From the NCBI RefSeq assembly GCF_000403435.2, contig NZ_KE159711.1, forward strand, positions 105,193 to 169,192: DNA of 64,000 nt. Direction: 5' to 3'. The notes under the pieces are model-generated. The model made no database searches. It was not told where the DNA came from and was given only the letters and a program-made list of their open reading frames with translations. This DNA comes from Oscillibacter sp. 1-3. GTDB taxonomy: Bacteria; Bacillota; Clostridia; Oscillospirales; Oscillospiraceae. Of the stretch, positions 8,823 to 16,916 are shown in pieces; within the stretch, counting starts at the first letter, position 1, and each line of letters begins with the position of its first letter. A program made the translations under genes and the position numbers.

Positions 8823-10127
8823 ATGAGCGGGAAACTCAGAGACAGCCGGTGGGATAAAAACGGCGTTATCCGGAGGCTGATCCAAGATGCGGAACTCCCC
8901 TCGATGGTCCGCATTCGGCAGAATTTTGACAAAACAGAGGTGGCGGACCTTGCGGCGGCAGTCCGCCAGGCGCTCCGTCAGGAAAAAATCCGCCAAAAGG
9001 TGCTGCCGGGCATGAACATTGCGATCACAGCCGGCAGCCGGGGCACCGACCGGTATCCCGAGATGATGCGGGCAATCGTAACAGAACTGAAGGCCATGGG
9101 AGCAAGCCCCTTTCTGATCCCGGCTATGGGCAGCCACGGCGGCGGCACAGCCGAGGGGCAGGCGGGAATGCTGGAGAGCCTGGGCATTACCGAGGAAGCC
9201 GTGGGAGCTCCGATTCGCTCTTCCATGGAGGTGGTGCGGATCGGGACCAATACGGACGGCTATCCGGTTTATATTGACCGGTATGCCGCAGAGGCGGACG
9301 GCATTGTTGTTGTAAACCGGGTGAAGCCCCATACCAATTTTCGCGGCGAATACGAGAGCGGTCTCATGAAAATGATGACCATCGGTCTGGGAAAAAATAT
9401 CGGCGCGGCGATATGCCACAAGCTCCCCATGGATGACATGCCCCACAATGTCCTCGCCTTCGGCTCGGCGGTTTTGCAAAACGCCAACGTCCTCTTTGGC
9501 ATCGCCACAGTTGAAAACGCCGTGGATCGGATCAAAACGGTGGCCGCCCTCTCTGCGGAGGAGATTCCGGAGGGGGAGAAGCGTCTTCAGGCGGAGGCCA
9601 AGGCGTCCATGCCCAAAATCCCGTTTGACAATCTGGATGTTCTTGTGGTCGACAGGATCGGAAAGAATTTCAGCGGACCGGGCATGGACCCGAACATCAC
9701 CGGAATATCCGGAAACCCCCGCCTGAAACTAAAACCCCGCGTACAGCGGCGCGTGGTGCTGGACCTGAGCGACGAGACCCACGGCAACGGGGTCGGAATT
9801 GGACTTGCGGATTTTTCCACAAAGCGGGCGTTTGACAAGCTGGATTTGGACGCCATGTATCCCAACTCCATTACCTCCCGTTCCCTCGCCGGCGGCAAAA
9901 TACCGGTGATTCTCGGAAGCGACGAGCTGGCGCTGAAGGCGGCGGTCTATACATGCGGCAAAACCGCTGATACGGGCATTCGCGTGGTCCGGATTCCCAA
10001 TACGCTGCACATCGCAGAGATCGAGATCTCCACGGCGCTTCTGGCGGAGGCTGAACAAAATCCCCAACTAGAGATCTTGACAGAGCCGTACGGCTGGACC
10101 TTTGACAGCAAAGGGAATCTTTTTTGA
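8823..10127 (+). CDS. LarA-superfamily protein (nickel-pincer isomerase-like, DUF2088 type), copy 1
   Basis: A 434-residue protein of the lactate racemase superfamily. Recognisable blocks are PAMGSHGGGTAEGQ, GYPVYIDRYAAEADGIVVVNRVKPH and FRGEYESGLMKMMTIGLGK, the last two carrying candidate Lys and His cofactor ligands. Characterised relatives use a nickel-pincer nucleotide to racemise or epimerise alpha-hydroxy acids by hydride transfer. ATG 8823 lies 7 bases after GGAGG; ATG 8817 is too close. It is only distantly like the next gene, so the cluster carries two different LarA-type proteins. The cofactor genes larB/C/E are not in the window. Confidence 0.75.
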   Translation: MSGKLRDSRWDKNGVIRRLIQDAELPSMVRIRQNFDKTEVADLAAAVRQALRQEKIRQKVLPGMNIAITAGSRGTDRYPEMMRAIVTELKAMGASPFLIPAMGSHGGGTAEGQAGMLESLGITEEAVGAPIRSSMEVVRIGTNTDGYPVYIDRYAAEADGIVVVNRVKPHTNFRGEYESGLMKMMTIGLGKNIGAAICHKLPMDDMPHNVLAFGSAVLQNANVLFGIATVENAVDRIKTVAALSAEEIPEGEKRLQAEAKASMPKIPFDNLDVLVVDRIGKNFSGPGMDPNITGISGNPRLKLKPRVQRRVVLDLSDETHGNGVGIGLADFSTKRAFDKLDLDAMYPNSITSRSLAGGKIPVILGSDELALKAAVYTCGKTADTGIRVVRIPNTLHIAEIEISTALLAEAEQNPQLEILTEPYGWTFDSKGNLF

Positions 10128-10139
10128 CCAAGCCGGACA

Positions 10140-10245
10140 AGCCGTGCGAAGAGACGGCAAACCGCCCCGCCGCAAAGACCTGTTCACAAAACCCAAACGC
10201 ACGGCTTTCGAGGAAATCCGCACCTTCGTCTTTTGAGGACAGGTC
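10140..10245 (+). other. Overlapping inverted repeats in the 151-base gap between the two LarA-like genes
   Basis: Two interleaved pairs are visible: AGCCGTGCG (10140) with CGCACGGCT (10198), and GACCTGT (10177) with ACAGGTC (10239). Both cannot pair at once, as in an alternative-structure leader. No T-run follows, and the significance is uncertain. Confidence 0.3.
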
Positions 10246-10278
10246 CCAATACAATCCAAATACAGAGGAGAACGGCAT

Positions 10279-11739
10279 ATGAAACTTCATTTTGAGTATG
10301 GCCACGGCCTGATGAGCGCCGATTTGCCGGACCGCACGGACGTGTTCATTCCCGGCGAGACAGTCAAAGACCCTCCCTGCCTGCCTCAAGACTGGGATAC
10401 TCTGTACAACGCCACTTTGGAGAGCATCCGCAATCCCATTGGAATGGAACCCCTGCGCAGGCTGGCTCACAAGGGAAGCACCGTGGTATTTGTCATCCCC
10501 GATATTGTTAAGGGCGGCGTGCAGCCTACCAGCCACCGAAAGGTCGCCGTCCGGGCCTGTTTAAGTGAGCTGTATGCCGCCGGCGTGGAGAAAAAGGACA
10601 TTCTGTTCATGATCTCCAACGGTCTTCATCCCCGGGCGACCACGTCCGAAATGAAGAAGATCCTGGGCGATGAACTCTTCAGCGAGTTCTACGATTCCGG
10701 CCAGATCACCTCGCACGACAGCGAGGACTATGCGCATATGGTAAATCTGGGCACAACCCCCCACGGCGACCCTGTTTTGATGAACAAGTACGTCTATGAG
10801 TGTGATGTCCCCATTCTCATCGGCCACACACAGGGCAATCCTTACGGCGGCTATTCCGGCGGCTATAAGCACTGCTCTACCGGCATCACCCATTGGCGCT
10901 CCATCGCCAGCCATCATGTGCCGCAGGTCATGCACCGTTCCGACTTTACGCCGGTCTCCGGACACTCCCTCATGCGTACCAAATTCGATGAGATCGGCAT
11001 GTATATGGAGGAGAAGATGGGACATCCCTTCTTCTGCTGCGACGCAGTCCTGGACACCCATTCCCGCCAGATCGCCATTTACAGCGGTTACGCCAAAGAG
11101 ATGCAGCCCGTCAGCTGGCTGTCAGCCAACAAGCGCACCTACGTCCCCTTTGCCAAAGAAAAGTATGACGTGATGGTGTTCGGCATGCCCCAGGATTTCC
11201 ACTACGGAAACGGCATGGGCACCAACCCCATCCAGATGATGCAGGCCCTGTCCGCTCAGGTCATTCGCCACAAGCGGGTTATGAAGGAAAACTGTGTCAT
11301 CATCTGCTCTTCTGTCTGCAACGGTTATTTTCACGACGAACGCTGGCCATATCTCCGCGAGCTGTACGAGCTCTTCCAGCATGACTATATGCAGATCCTG
11401 CCTGACATGAACCGTTACGGCGAGTACTTTGCCACCAACCAGGAGTATATCCGCAAGTACCGCTTTGCCAATGCCTTCCATCCCTTCCATGGCTTTTCCA
11501 TGATGTCCTGCGCGCATATCGCCGAGATGAACACCAGCGCCATCTATATCGTCGGCGCGCAGGAACCCGGCATCGCCCGCGGCATGGGCCTGAAAACCCG
11601 CGCCACCTTTGAGGAGGCCCTGGCAGACGCAAAGAGAAAATACGTCGGCCCCAATCCCAATATTCTGGCTCTGCCTAAAACCTTCCAGGTTGGCGCCGTC
11701 CATCTCTGCATGGCCGATGATGATCTGAGCGGCGTGTAA
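10279..11739 (+). CDS. LarA-superfamily protein (lactate racemase domain), copy 2
   Basis: A 486-residue protein with the lactate-racemase domain. The block GYSGGYKHCSTGI matches the LarA motif (SGGxKS) that holds the Lys tethering the nickel-pincer cofactor. Family-type blocks MISNGLHPRATTSEM and LIGHTQGNPYGG come before it, and HPFHGFSMMSCAHIAEM occurs near residue 400. This is longer than LarA of Lactiplantibacillus (about 424). The expected activity is racemisation or epimerisation of an alpha-hydroxy acid. The ribosome site GAGGAGAA precedes the ATG. Together with copy 1 and the dehydrogenases it implies stereochemical inversion before oxidation. Confidence 0.78.
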   Translation: MKLHFEYGHGLMSADLPDRTDVFIPGETVKDPPCLPQDWDTLYNATLESIRNPIGMEPLRRLAHKGSTVVFVIPDIVKGGVQPTSHRKVAVRACLSELYAAGVEKKDILFMISNGLHPRATTSEMKKILGDELFSEFYDSGQITSHDSEDYAHMVNLGTTPHGDPVLMNKYVYECDVPILIGHTQGNPYGGYSGGYKHCSTGITHWRSIASHHVPQVMHRSDFTPVSGHSLMRTKFDEIGMYMEEKMGHPFFCCDAVLDTHSRQIAIYSGYAKEMQPVSWLSANKRTYVPFAKEKYDVMVFGMPQDFHYGNGMGTNPIQMMQALSAQVIRHKRVMKENCVIICSSVCNGYFHDERWPYLRELYELFQHDYMQILPDMNRYGEYFATNQEYIRKYRFANAFHPFHGFSMMSCAHIAEMNTSAIYIVGAQEPGIARGMGLKTRATFEEALADAKRKYVGPNPNILALPKTFQVGAVHLCMADDDLSGV

Positions 11740-11844
11740 CAGCAAAAAGGCTTCATCGGAGAAGGCGTATGCCGCTTTTTCGGAGCCGCGCTTTTAAGAA
11801 TTTTGCATCAAAGACTATAAAAAAGGGTATCAAGGAGCATGTTT

Positions 11845-12813
11845 ATGAAGATTGTGGTACTGGATGGATACACGGAAAATCCCGGCGACCTGAGCTGGGA
11901 TTCCCTGGGCAACCTGGGTGAATTAACGGTCTACGACCGCACCAGCCTCACCGACGAAGCGGAGATCATCGCCCGTATTGGCGATGCCGAAATCGTCATT
12001 ACCAACAAAACCCCCATCAGCCGCCGGATTTTTGACGCCTGCCCCGGCATCAAATATATCTCTGTGCTGGCCACCGGCTACAACGTCATCGACACCGCCT
12101 GCGCCAGAGAAAAGGGCATCTGCGTGTCCAATGTGCCGGTGTACGGGGCCCGCTCCGTCAGCCAGTTCGCCATTGCCCTGCTGCTGGAGGTCTGTCATCA
12201 CATCGGCCACCACAGCGATACCGTCTACACGGGCAAGTGGGAGAACTGCCCCGATTGGTGCTACTGGGACTATCCTCTCGTTGAGCTGGCCGGCAAGACC
12301 TATGGCCTGCTGGGCTGCGGCAGCATCGGCATCCATACCGCCGAGATCGCTAAGGCCCTTGGTATGCGGGTTGCTGCCTATGACGCTCGGGAAACCGAGG
12401 CCGCGCACGCCCTGGGTGTGGAATACGTCTCTTTGGACGAGCTGTTTGCCCAGTCTGACGTACTGGGTCTGCAAATGCCCCTGCTCCCCTTTAACACCGG
12501 GATTATCAATCAAGAGAACATCGCCAAGATGAAGGACGGCGTCATCATCATCAACAACAGCCGCGGTCAGATGGTGGTGGAACAGGACCTGGCGGACGCC
12601 CTCAACTCCGGCAAGGTGGCAGCCGCCGCGCTGGACGTGGTATCCACCGAGCCCATCCGCGGGGACAACCCTCTGCTGAAGGCAAAGAACTGCATCATCA
12701 CGCCCCATATGTCCTGGGGGGCCAAGGAGAGCCGCCAGCGCATCATGGACTGCACCGTGGAAAACGTGAAGTCCTACATGAGCGGCGCCCCCAGCAACGT
12801 GGTAAATCCGTAA
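11845..12813 (+). CDS. D-2-hydroxyacid dehydrogenase, NAD-dependent (glycerate/hydroxypyruvate reductase-like)
   Basis: A complete 322-residue D-2-hydroxyacid dehydrogenase. It has the Rossmann motif GLLGCGSIG, and the catalytic residues Arg in NNSRGQ, Glu in ALDVVSTEP and His in ITPHMSWGA. The substrate-loop VLATGYNVID is typical of glycerate dehydrogenases. ATG 11845 is 7 bases after GGAG; ATG 11839 is too close to it. It probably oxidises the product of the LarA-type enzymes to a 2-oxo acid, or reduces a 2-oxo acid to recycle NADH. Confidence 0.9.
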   Translation: MKIVVLDGYTENPGDLSWDSLGNLGELTVYDRTSLTDEAEIIARIGDAEIVITNKTPISRRIFDACPGIKYISVLATGYNVIDTACAREKGICVSNVPVYGARSVSQFAIALLLEVCHHIGHHSDTVYTGKWENCPDWCYWDYPLVELAGKTYGLLGCGSIGIHTAEIAKALGMRVAAYDARETEAAHALGVEYVSLDELFAQSDVLGLQMPLLPFNTGIINQENIAKMKDGVIIINNSRGQMVVEQDLADALNSGKVAAAALDVVSTEPIRGDNPLLKAKNCIITPHMSWGAKESRQRIMDCTVENVKSYMSGAPSNVVNP

Positions 12814-12854
12814 GCCCACGGAAAAATGTATCGTGACATAAGGTGACATTCCAA

Positions 12855-13637
12855 ATGGCGATCCTCATTTTTACTGTCTGCCTGCTGGCCTCCGTGGCCG
12901 GAAGTATCTGCGGCATCGGCGGCGGGGTCATCATTAAGCCGGTTCTGGACGCATTAGGGATCATGAGCGTGAGCGCCATCAGTTTTCTGTCCGGTCTGAC
13001 GGTTTTGTCCATGTCGGCGATTTCCGTTTTCAAGCAGCGGGAGCTCCACCTGGTCGATCTTCGGATCGGAAGCCTGCTGGCCATGGGCGCCGCAGCGGGC
13101 GGAATCATGGGCAACGCCGTGTTCCACACTCTGAAAACCGCCGCGGGCGACGAACGCCTCGTGGGGATGGTCCAGGCGCTGGTTCTGGCGCTTATCACAT
13201 TGACGACTCTGCTCTACAATGAATTTCTAAAAAAACGGTCGCCGTCCTGCCGCGTCTATAAGGCGCCGGCATGCGTTGCAATCGGCGCTCTGCTAGGCGT
13301 GCTATCGGCTTTTCTTGGGATCGGCGGCGGCCCCATCAATCTGGCAGTGCTGAACTTTGCCTTCTCCTTTGACGCGAAAAAGGCCGCCGCCAACTCTTTG
13401 TACATCATCATGTGCTCGCAGGCATCCAGCTTTCTGACTTCCTGCATCCAGCAGACCGTGCCGGATTTCCCGCGGGTATATCTGCTTTTTATGGTCTCGG
13501 CGGGAATTATGGGCGGTCTCATCGGAGCCGGCGTGAACAGGAAAATCTCTGCCGCAGCCACAGATCATCTTTTTTCCGGTTTGCTGTGTGTGATTATCAT
13601 GATTTGCCTCTATAATATCCGGCGTTTCGCCGGGTAG
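12855..13637 (+). CDS. TauE/SafE family membrane exporter (copy 2)
   Basis: A 260-residue protein with about eight membrane segments and both family signatures (SICGIGGGVIIKPVLD near residue 20 and FLGIGGGPINLAVLN near residue 155). The start ATG 12855 follows AAGGTG; GTG 12843 in frame is possible. It is the last gene of the plus-strand cluster and is only loosely similar to copy 1. Cargo is unknown; the family includes sulfite and organic-anion carriers. Confidence 0.82.
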   Translation: MAILIFTVCLLASVAGSICGIGGGVIIKPVLDALGIMSVSAISFLSGLTVLSMSAISVFKQRELHLVDLRIGSLLAMGAAAGGIMGNAVFHTLKTAAGDERLVGMVQALVLALITLTTLLYNEFLKKRSPSCRVYKAPACVAIGALLGVLSAFLGIGGGPINLAVLNFAFSFDAKKAAANSLYIIMCSQASSFLTSCIQQTVPDFPRVYLLFMVSAGIMGGLIGAGVNRKISAAATDHLFSGLLCVIIMICLYNIRRFAG

Positions 13638-13735
13638 CTTTGGCCGAACTGGATAATGTCAAAGTCCCGCTCGGCACACGTTTGATTTCAAGCATTTCAC
13701 CGCGGATGGGCGGCCCGAGACAGACCGCCTTTCAC

Positions 13736-13781
13736 AGGGAGACGTCCCGCCGCCACCCCTTGCAGCGCGGACGGTCTCCCT
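13736..13781 (+). terminator. Hairpin after the catabolic cluster
   Basis: AGGGAGACGTCC pairs with GGACGGTCTCCCT across a 21-base loop with one bulge and is followed by TTTGG. It is 99 bases past the last gene and is a candidate end of the cluster's transcript. The rest of 13638-13866 shows no gene. Confidence 0.4.
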
Positions 13782-13866
13782 TTGGCGCTTCATTCCTGAC
13801 ACTGCCGCTTTGCCAAGACCACAAAGAACCGCAGCCAGCTGTATCGCGCCTTACTGATTCCCCCAT

Positions 13867-14430
13867 TCAGAATTTTAGCAGCACCCCGATTACAGCCGCA
13901 CAGGCAATATAGACGATTGGATGAAGTTTGAGCTTCTTGATGGCAGCAAATGCGATTACGAAAAAGGCCAGCTTCTTAAAGTCGAATATGTCCAGAATCA
14001 TACCGGTTTCCTGATAAATATCCATATGAAACATGGATACCTGAACTACACTGATGCCTGCAGCGGCGATGAGCCCCGTAACGGCAGGACGAAGTCCATA
14101 AAACGCAGAATCAACAATTTTGCTGCCGCGGAATTTCTCCAGATACCGGGACACCGTAGTAACAATCACGATGGAAGGCAGGATCGTTCCCAATGTGGCC
14201 GTGATCCCACCCAAGACTCCGGCTACGTTGCAGCCCACATATGTGGCCATGTTGATGCCGATGGGGCCGGGTGTGGACTCAGAGATGGCGATCATATCCG
14301 TAATAAGGGACTGTGGAAACCACCCGCTGGATTCCGACAAGCGCTGGAGAAACGGCAGGGTAGCCATTCCTCCGCCTACGGCGAAGAGTCCGATTTTAAG
14401 AAACTCCCAAAAAAGCTGAAGATAAATCAT
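13867..14430 (-). CDS. chrA: Chromate transporter family protein, half-size (second gene of pair)
   Basis: A 187-residue membrane protein of the CHR family with the half-size signature FLKIGLFAVGGGMATLPFLQ region at the N-terminus and GPIGINMATYVG in the middle. Short CHR proteins work as heteromeric pairs, which fits the neighbouring gene. The ATG overlaps the TGA of the upstream gene by four bases (ATGA), showing coupled translation. Family members export chromate, but in anaerobes the physiological anion is often unknown. Confidence 0.85.
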   Translation of the reverse strand: MIYLQLFWEFLKIGLFAVGGGMATLPFLQRLSESSGWFPQSLITDMIAISESTPGPIGINMATYVGCNVAGVLGGITATLGTILPSIVIVTTVSRYLEKFRGSKIVDSAFYGLRPAVTGLIAAAGISVVQVSMFHMDIYQETGMILDIFDFKKLAFFVIAFAAIKKLKLHPIVYIACAAVIGVLLKF

Positions 14431-14990
14431 GCCGCATCCCCCCTCGTGCCTGCATCCCTTTTCATCCGTTTCGCCGCCACACCCAATAGGGCACAGGCGA
14501 TAACCAGCAAAATAGGAGAGATTTTTGTAAACGTGCTCAAGATCAGCATCACAAGGCACAAAATAATCCCAAATATGTCTTTGACCCCTTTTTTCCACAT
14601 GCTGATCACCGCATCAAGGATCAAAGCGGCCACACACACCGAAATACCTGCCAAGGCATATTGGACATAGATATTATCCTGAAATCCGGCCAGCAGAAAA
14701 GCGATTACAGAGATAATAATAATACACGGAGATACCATTCCCAAGGCCGCCGCCGCTGCGCCCGGCACCTTGTGCCGGCGGTATCCAATGAAAACCGACA
14801 CATTGACCGCAATGATGCCGGGCAGACCCTGACTCAGGGCATAAAAATCCATGATGGTCTCTTCGTCCATCCACTGGCGGCTCTGCACAATTTCCCGCCG
14901 CAAAACGGGAAGCATGGCATACCCGCCGCCAAATGTGACGGCGCCCATGCGGAAAAACAGAATATAGATACCCAACAATTTGGAAAACAC
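14427..14990 (-). CDS. chrA: Chromate transporter family protein, half-size (first gene of pair)
   Basis: A 187-residue CHR-family membrane protein with signature FGGGYAMLPVL near residue 20 and GLPGIIAVNVSVFIGYR near residue 55. The GTG start at 14990 lies 8 bases after AGGAGA. The pair is divergent from an Lrp regulator across a 165-base gap, so that regulator may control it. Confidence 0.85.
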   Translation of the reverse strand: MFSKLLGIYILFFRMGAVTFGGGYAMLPVLRREIVQSRQWMDEETIMDFYALSQGLPGIIAVNVSVFIGYRRHKVPGAAAAALGMVSPCIIIISVIAFLLAGFQDNIYVQYALAGISVCVAALILDAVISMWKKGVKDIFGIILCLVMLILSTFTKISPILLVIACALLGVAAKRMKRDAGTRGDAA

Positions 14991-15081
14991 AAAAAAGATC
15001 TCCTTTTGCTATTGATTTGGTTCAGCGGAATACATCAGATTTCTTTTCTCGCATCCCATAGGGAAAACGGAGATGGAAATC

Positions 15082-15110
15082 TTGCGGTTTGTATGCAAAA
15101 AAGATATAAT
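15082..15110 (+). promoter_or_regulatory. Sigma-A promoter of the Lrp-family gene
   Basis: TTGCGG, a 17-base spacer, then TATAAT ends 45 bases before the ATG. It is the only strong promoter seen in the divergent gap. Confidence 0.7.
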
Positions 15111-15155
15111 AGGCCCATAGAGCATGCCGCAAATACAATATGGAGGCCGCACGAG

Positions 15156-15614
15156 ATGAAAGAAAACAGCCTAGATCACATTGACCAGCAGATTTTGGAA
15201 CTGCTTACCGCAAACTCCCACGAATCGCTTATCTCAATCGCGGAGAAAGTGGGGCTGAGCCGGACGGCCGCGAAGAACCGAATCGACGCGCTGGAGCGCA
15301 GCGGCGTTATTGAACAGTACAGCGTGGTGCTCAACCCGGAAAAGATGGGGCGAAATGTATCTGTCTTTTTTGATCTTCAAGTCGCTCCCGCCTATCTGCG
15401 GACTGTGGCGGACAGTCTCTGCGCCGAAAAAGCGGTCACGGATATTTATCTGATGACCGGCTCCGGCAGGCTGCACGTCCACGCGGTGCTGGAGCTGAAT
15501 CAGGATCTGGAGCAGTTCATGCTGGAAAAGCTCTATGCGCTGCCCGGGATCGAACATGTCGACAGCAATCTCATCATCTCCCGGATCAAGACCCGAAAAG
15601 GGATTCGGATCTGA
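15156..15614 (+). CDS. Lrp/AsnC family transcriptional regulator
   Basis: A 152-residue regulator with an N-terminal winged helix (residues about 8-60; recognition region LSRTAAKNRIDALERSGVI) and a C-terminal AsnC/RAM effector domain. GGAGG sits just before ATG 15156; the open frame upstream is the antisense of the chrA genes. Such proteins sense amino acids or related ligands as oligomers. Likely targets are the divergent chrA pair or the convergent peptidase gene, whose 3' end is only 3 bases away. Confidence 0.9.
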   Translation: MKENSLDHIDQQILELLTANSHESLISIAEKVGLSRTAAKNRIDALERSGVIEQYSVVLNPEKMGRNVSVFFDLQVAPAYLRTVADSLCAEKAVTDIYLMTGSGRLHVHAVLELNQDLEQFMLEKLYALPGIEHVDSNLIISRIKTRKGIRI

Positions 15615-15617
15615 CCC

Positions 15618-16763
15618 TCAGCCCAGCAGCTCCGTCACCATGCGCCTGTAAATCTCTGCGCAGTTTTTGACCTGCCACGGGTGGCCATACTCGTTATCGG
15701 CGTGCATCCCGCCGCCGGAAGGACCGAATGTTACCGTGGGAATCCCCAGGCTTACCGCGAGGATATTGGAGTCGCAGACCGAGGCGTCATAGGCCACCGG
15801 CAGCTCCTCTCCAGTCACAGACTGAAACGCCGCCTGGAGCGTGGTAACCAGAACGTCGCTCTCCTCCAAAGCAAACGAGCGCATATACGGGGAAGAGCGG
15901 GGCTTTAGCCGCACGTCCACTTTTCCCTCCAGCCCCAGCTCCTTGGCGGCATTCAGGATTTGCTGAATGCAGAGCTTATCATCCTCACCGGGAACCACAT
16001 AGCGATCCACAAAGATGTAACAGCTGTCGGGAACTACCAGGGTTCCCGCATTGCCGCCCTCCATGTAGCGCACACACCAGGTGCCGTGTTTCAAGGTGGG
16101 GTGCTTCAGGGTGGGAAGGGCCTCGATTGCCGCCGCCAGCCGGCCGCCAGAGATCAGGGCGTTTTCCCCTACATTCGGGTAATGGCTGGCGTGAGCGGCA
16201 ACGCCATGGACTGTGACCTCAAAGCTGAACCGTCCTCTGAATCCGATGGCCACATTGTCATAGCGGCACTCGGCCATGATTGCCCAGTCCGCGGTGATCC
16301 CCTCTTCAACCAGCTGATAGGTGCCTTTGGACAATCCCTCTTCGTCAGATACAAAGCAGGCCATAACAGAGCCGCTGAACGCCTCTCTATGGACACAGTA
16401 ATATTCCAGCGTCTCCAAAATGGCGGCAAGACCGCCTTTCATGTCCATGGAGCCGCGGCCATAGACCCGGTCCCCGTCCTCACCGGGGGTGGGCGTAAAG
16501 GGATCGGTATCCCAGTTGTCGGAAACGGCCACCGTGTCAATGTGGCCGATCAGCATCAGCGTTTTGCCCGGCCTGCCGCTTTCCAGAACCGTCCAGACAG
16601 AGGGCCGAACCTTCTTTTCCGCATCCTCGGGGAAGTAGCTGTAATGGGGCTCCAGCCCCATAGCCCGGAGCTGATTTGCGATGTAGTCAGCCAAATTGAC
16701 CTCATGGCCGTTGACTGAGTTGATTCGGATCATGTCATACCATCGCTGAATGATTTTTTCCAT
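15618..16763 (-). CDS. M20 family metallopeptidase (ArgE/DapE/carboxypeptidase G2-like)
   Basis: A 381-residue zinc peptidase or deacylase. Metal and catalytic motifs appear in order: LIGHIDTVAV (His, Asp), GRGSMDMKGG (bridging Asp), SDEEGL (general-base Glu and ligand), and a late GGGMHADNE His. A dimerisation domain lies in the middle. GGAGG is 5 bases before ATG at 16763; the in-frame ATG at 16775 overlaps that site. It lies downstream of the NhaC gene on the same strand, but a terminator separates them. Substrate is unknown (acyl-amino acid or dipeptide). Confidence 0.88.
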   Translation of the reverse strand: MEKIIQRWYDMIRINSVNGHEVNLADYIANQLRAMGLEPHYSYFPEDAEKKVRPSVWTVLESGRPGKTLMLIGHIDTVAVSDNWDTDPFTPTPGEDGDRVYGRGSMDMKGGLAAILETLEYYCVHREAFSGSVMACFVSDEEGLSKGTYQLVEEGITADWAIMAECRYDNVAIGFRGRFSFEVTVHGVAAHASHYPNVGENALISGGRLAAAIEALPTLKHPTLKHGTWCVRYMEGGNAGTLVVPDSCYIFVDRYVVPGEDDKLCIQQILNAAKELGLEGKVDVRLKPRSSPYMRSFALEESDVLVTTLQAAFQSVTGEELPVAYDASVCDSNILAVSLGIPTVTFGPSGGGMHADNEYGHPWQVKNCAEIYRRMVTELLG

Positions 16764-16783
16764 AACTGCCTCCATTTTGTCAG

Positions 16784-16816
16784 GACTGCCGCCCGAAGAG
16801 GGAGGCAGTCTTTTTT
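16784..16816 (+). terminator. Rho-independent terminator reading rightwards
   Basis: GACTGCC and GGCAGTC are separated by 13 bases and followed by six T residues. No plus-strand gene lies directly before it, so it would stop lrp transcripts that have run antisense through the peptidase gene, and the same stem lies in the peptidase leader. Confidence 0.5.
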
Positions 16817-16855
16817 GTAATATCCTCATGGGGGACAATCATACCTGAAAAAGGC

Positions 16856-16898
16856 GGCACAGAACCGGCTTTTCGTTATGGACTGCCGGTTCTGTGCC
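16856..16898 (-). terminator. Terminator of the nhaC-like gene
   Basis: A perfect 14-base stem (GGCACAGAACCGGC / GCCGGTTCTGTGCC) starts 18 bases after the stop of the antiporter gene. On the minus strand it is followed by GCCTTTTTC. This is a strong intrinsic terminator. Confidence 0.85.
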
Positions 16899-16916
16899 TA
16901 GGCATCCCCCAACGCC

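Noticed and set aside
13640..13912. A 90-residue plus-strand frame after tauE copy 2
   Set aside because: No ribosome site, Arg/Pro-rich random composition, and it overlaps the chrA 3' end.
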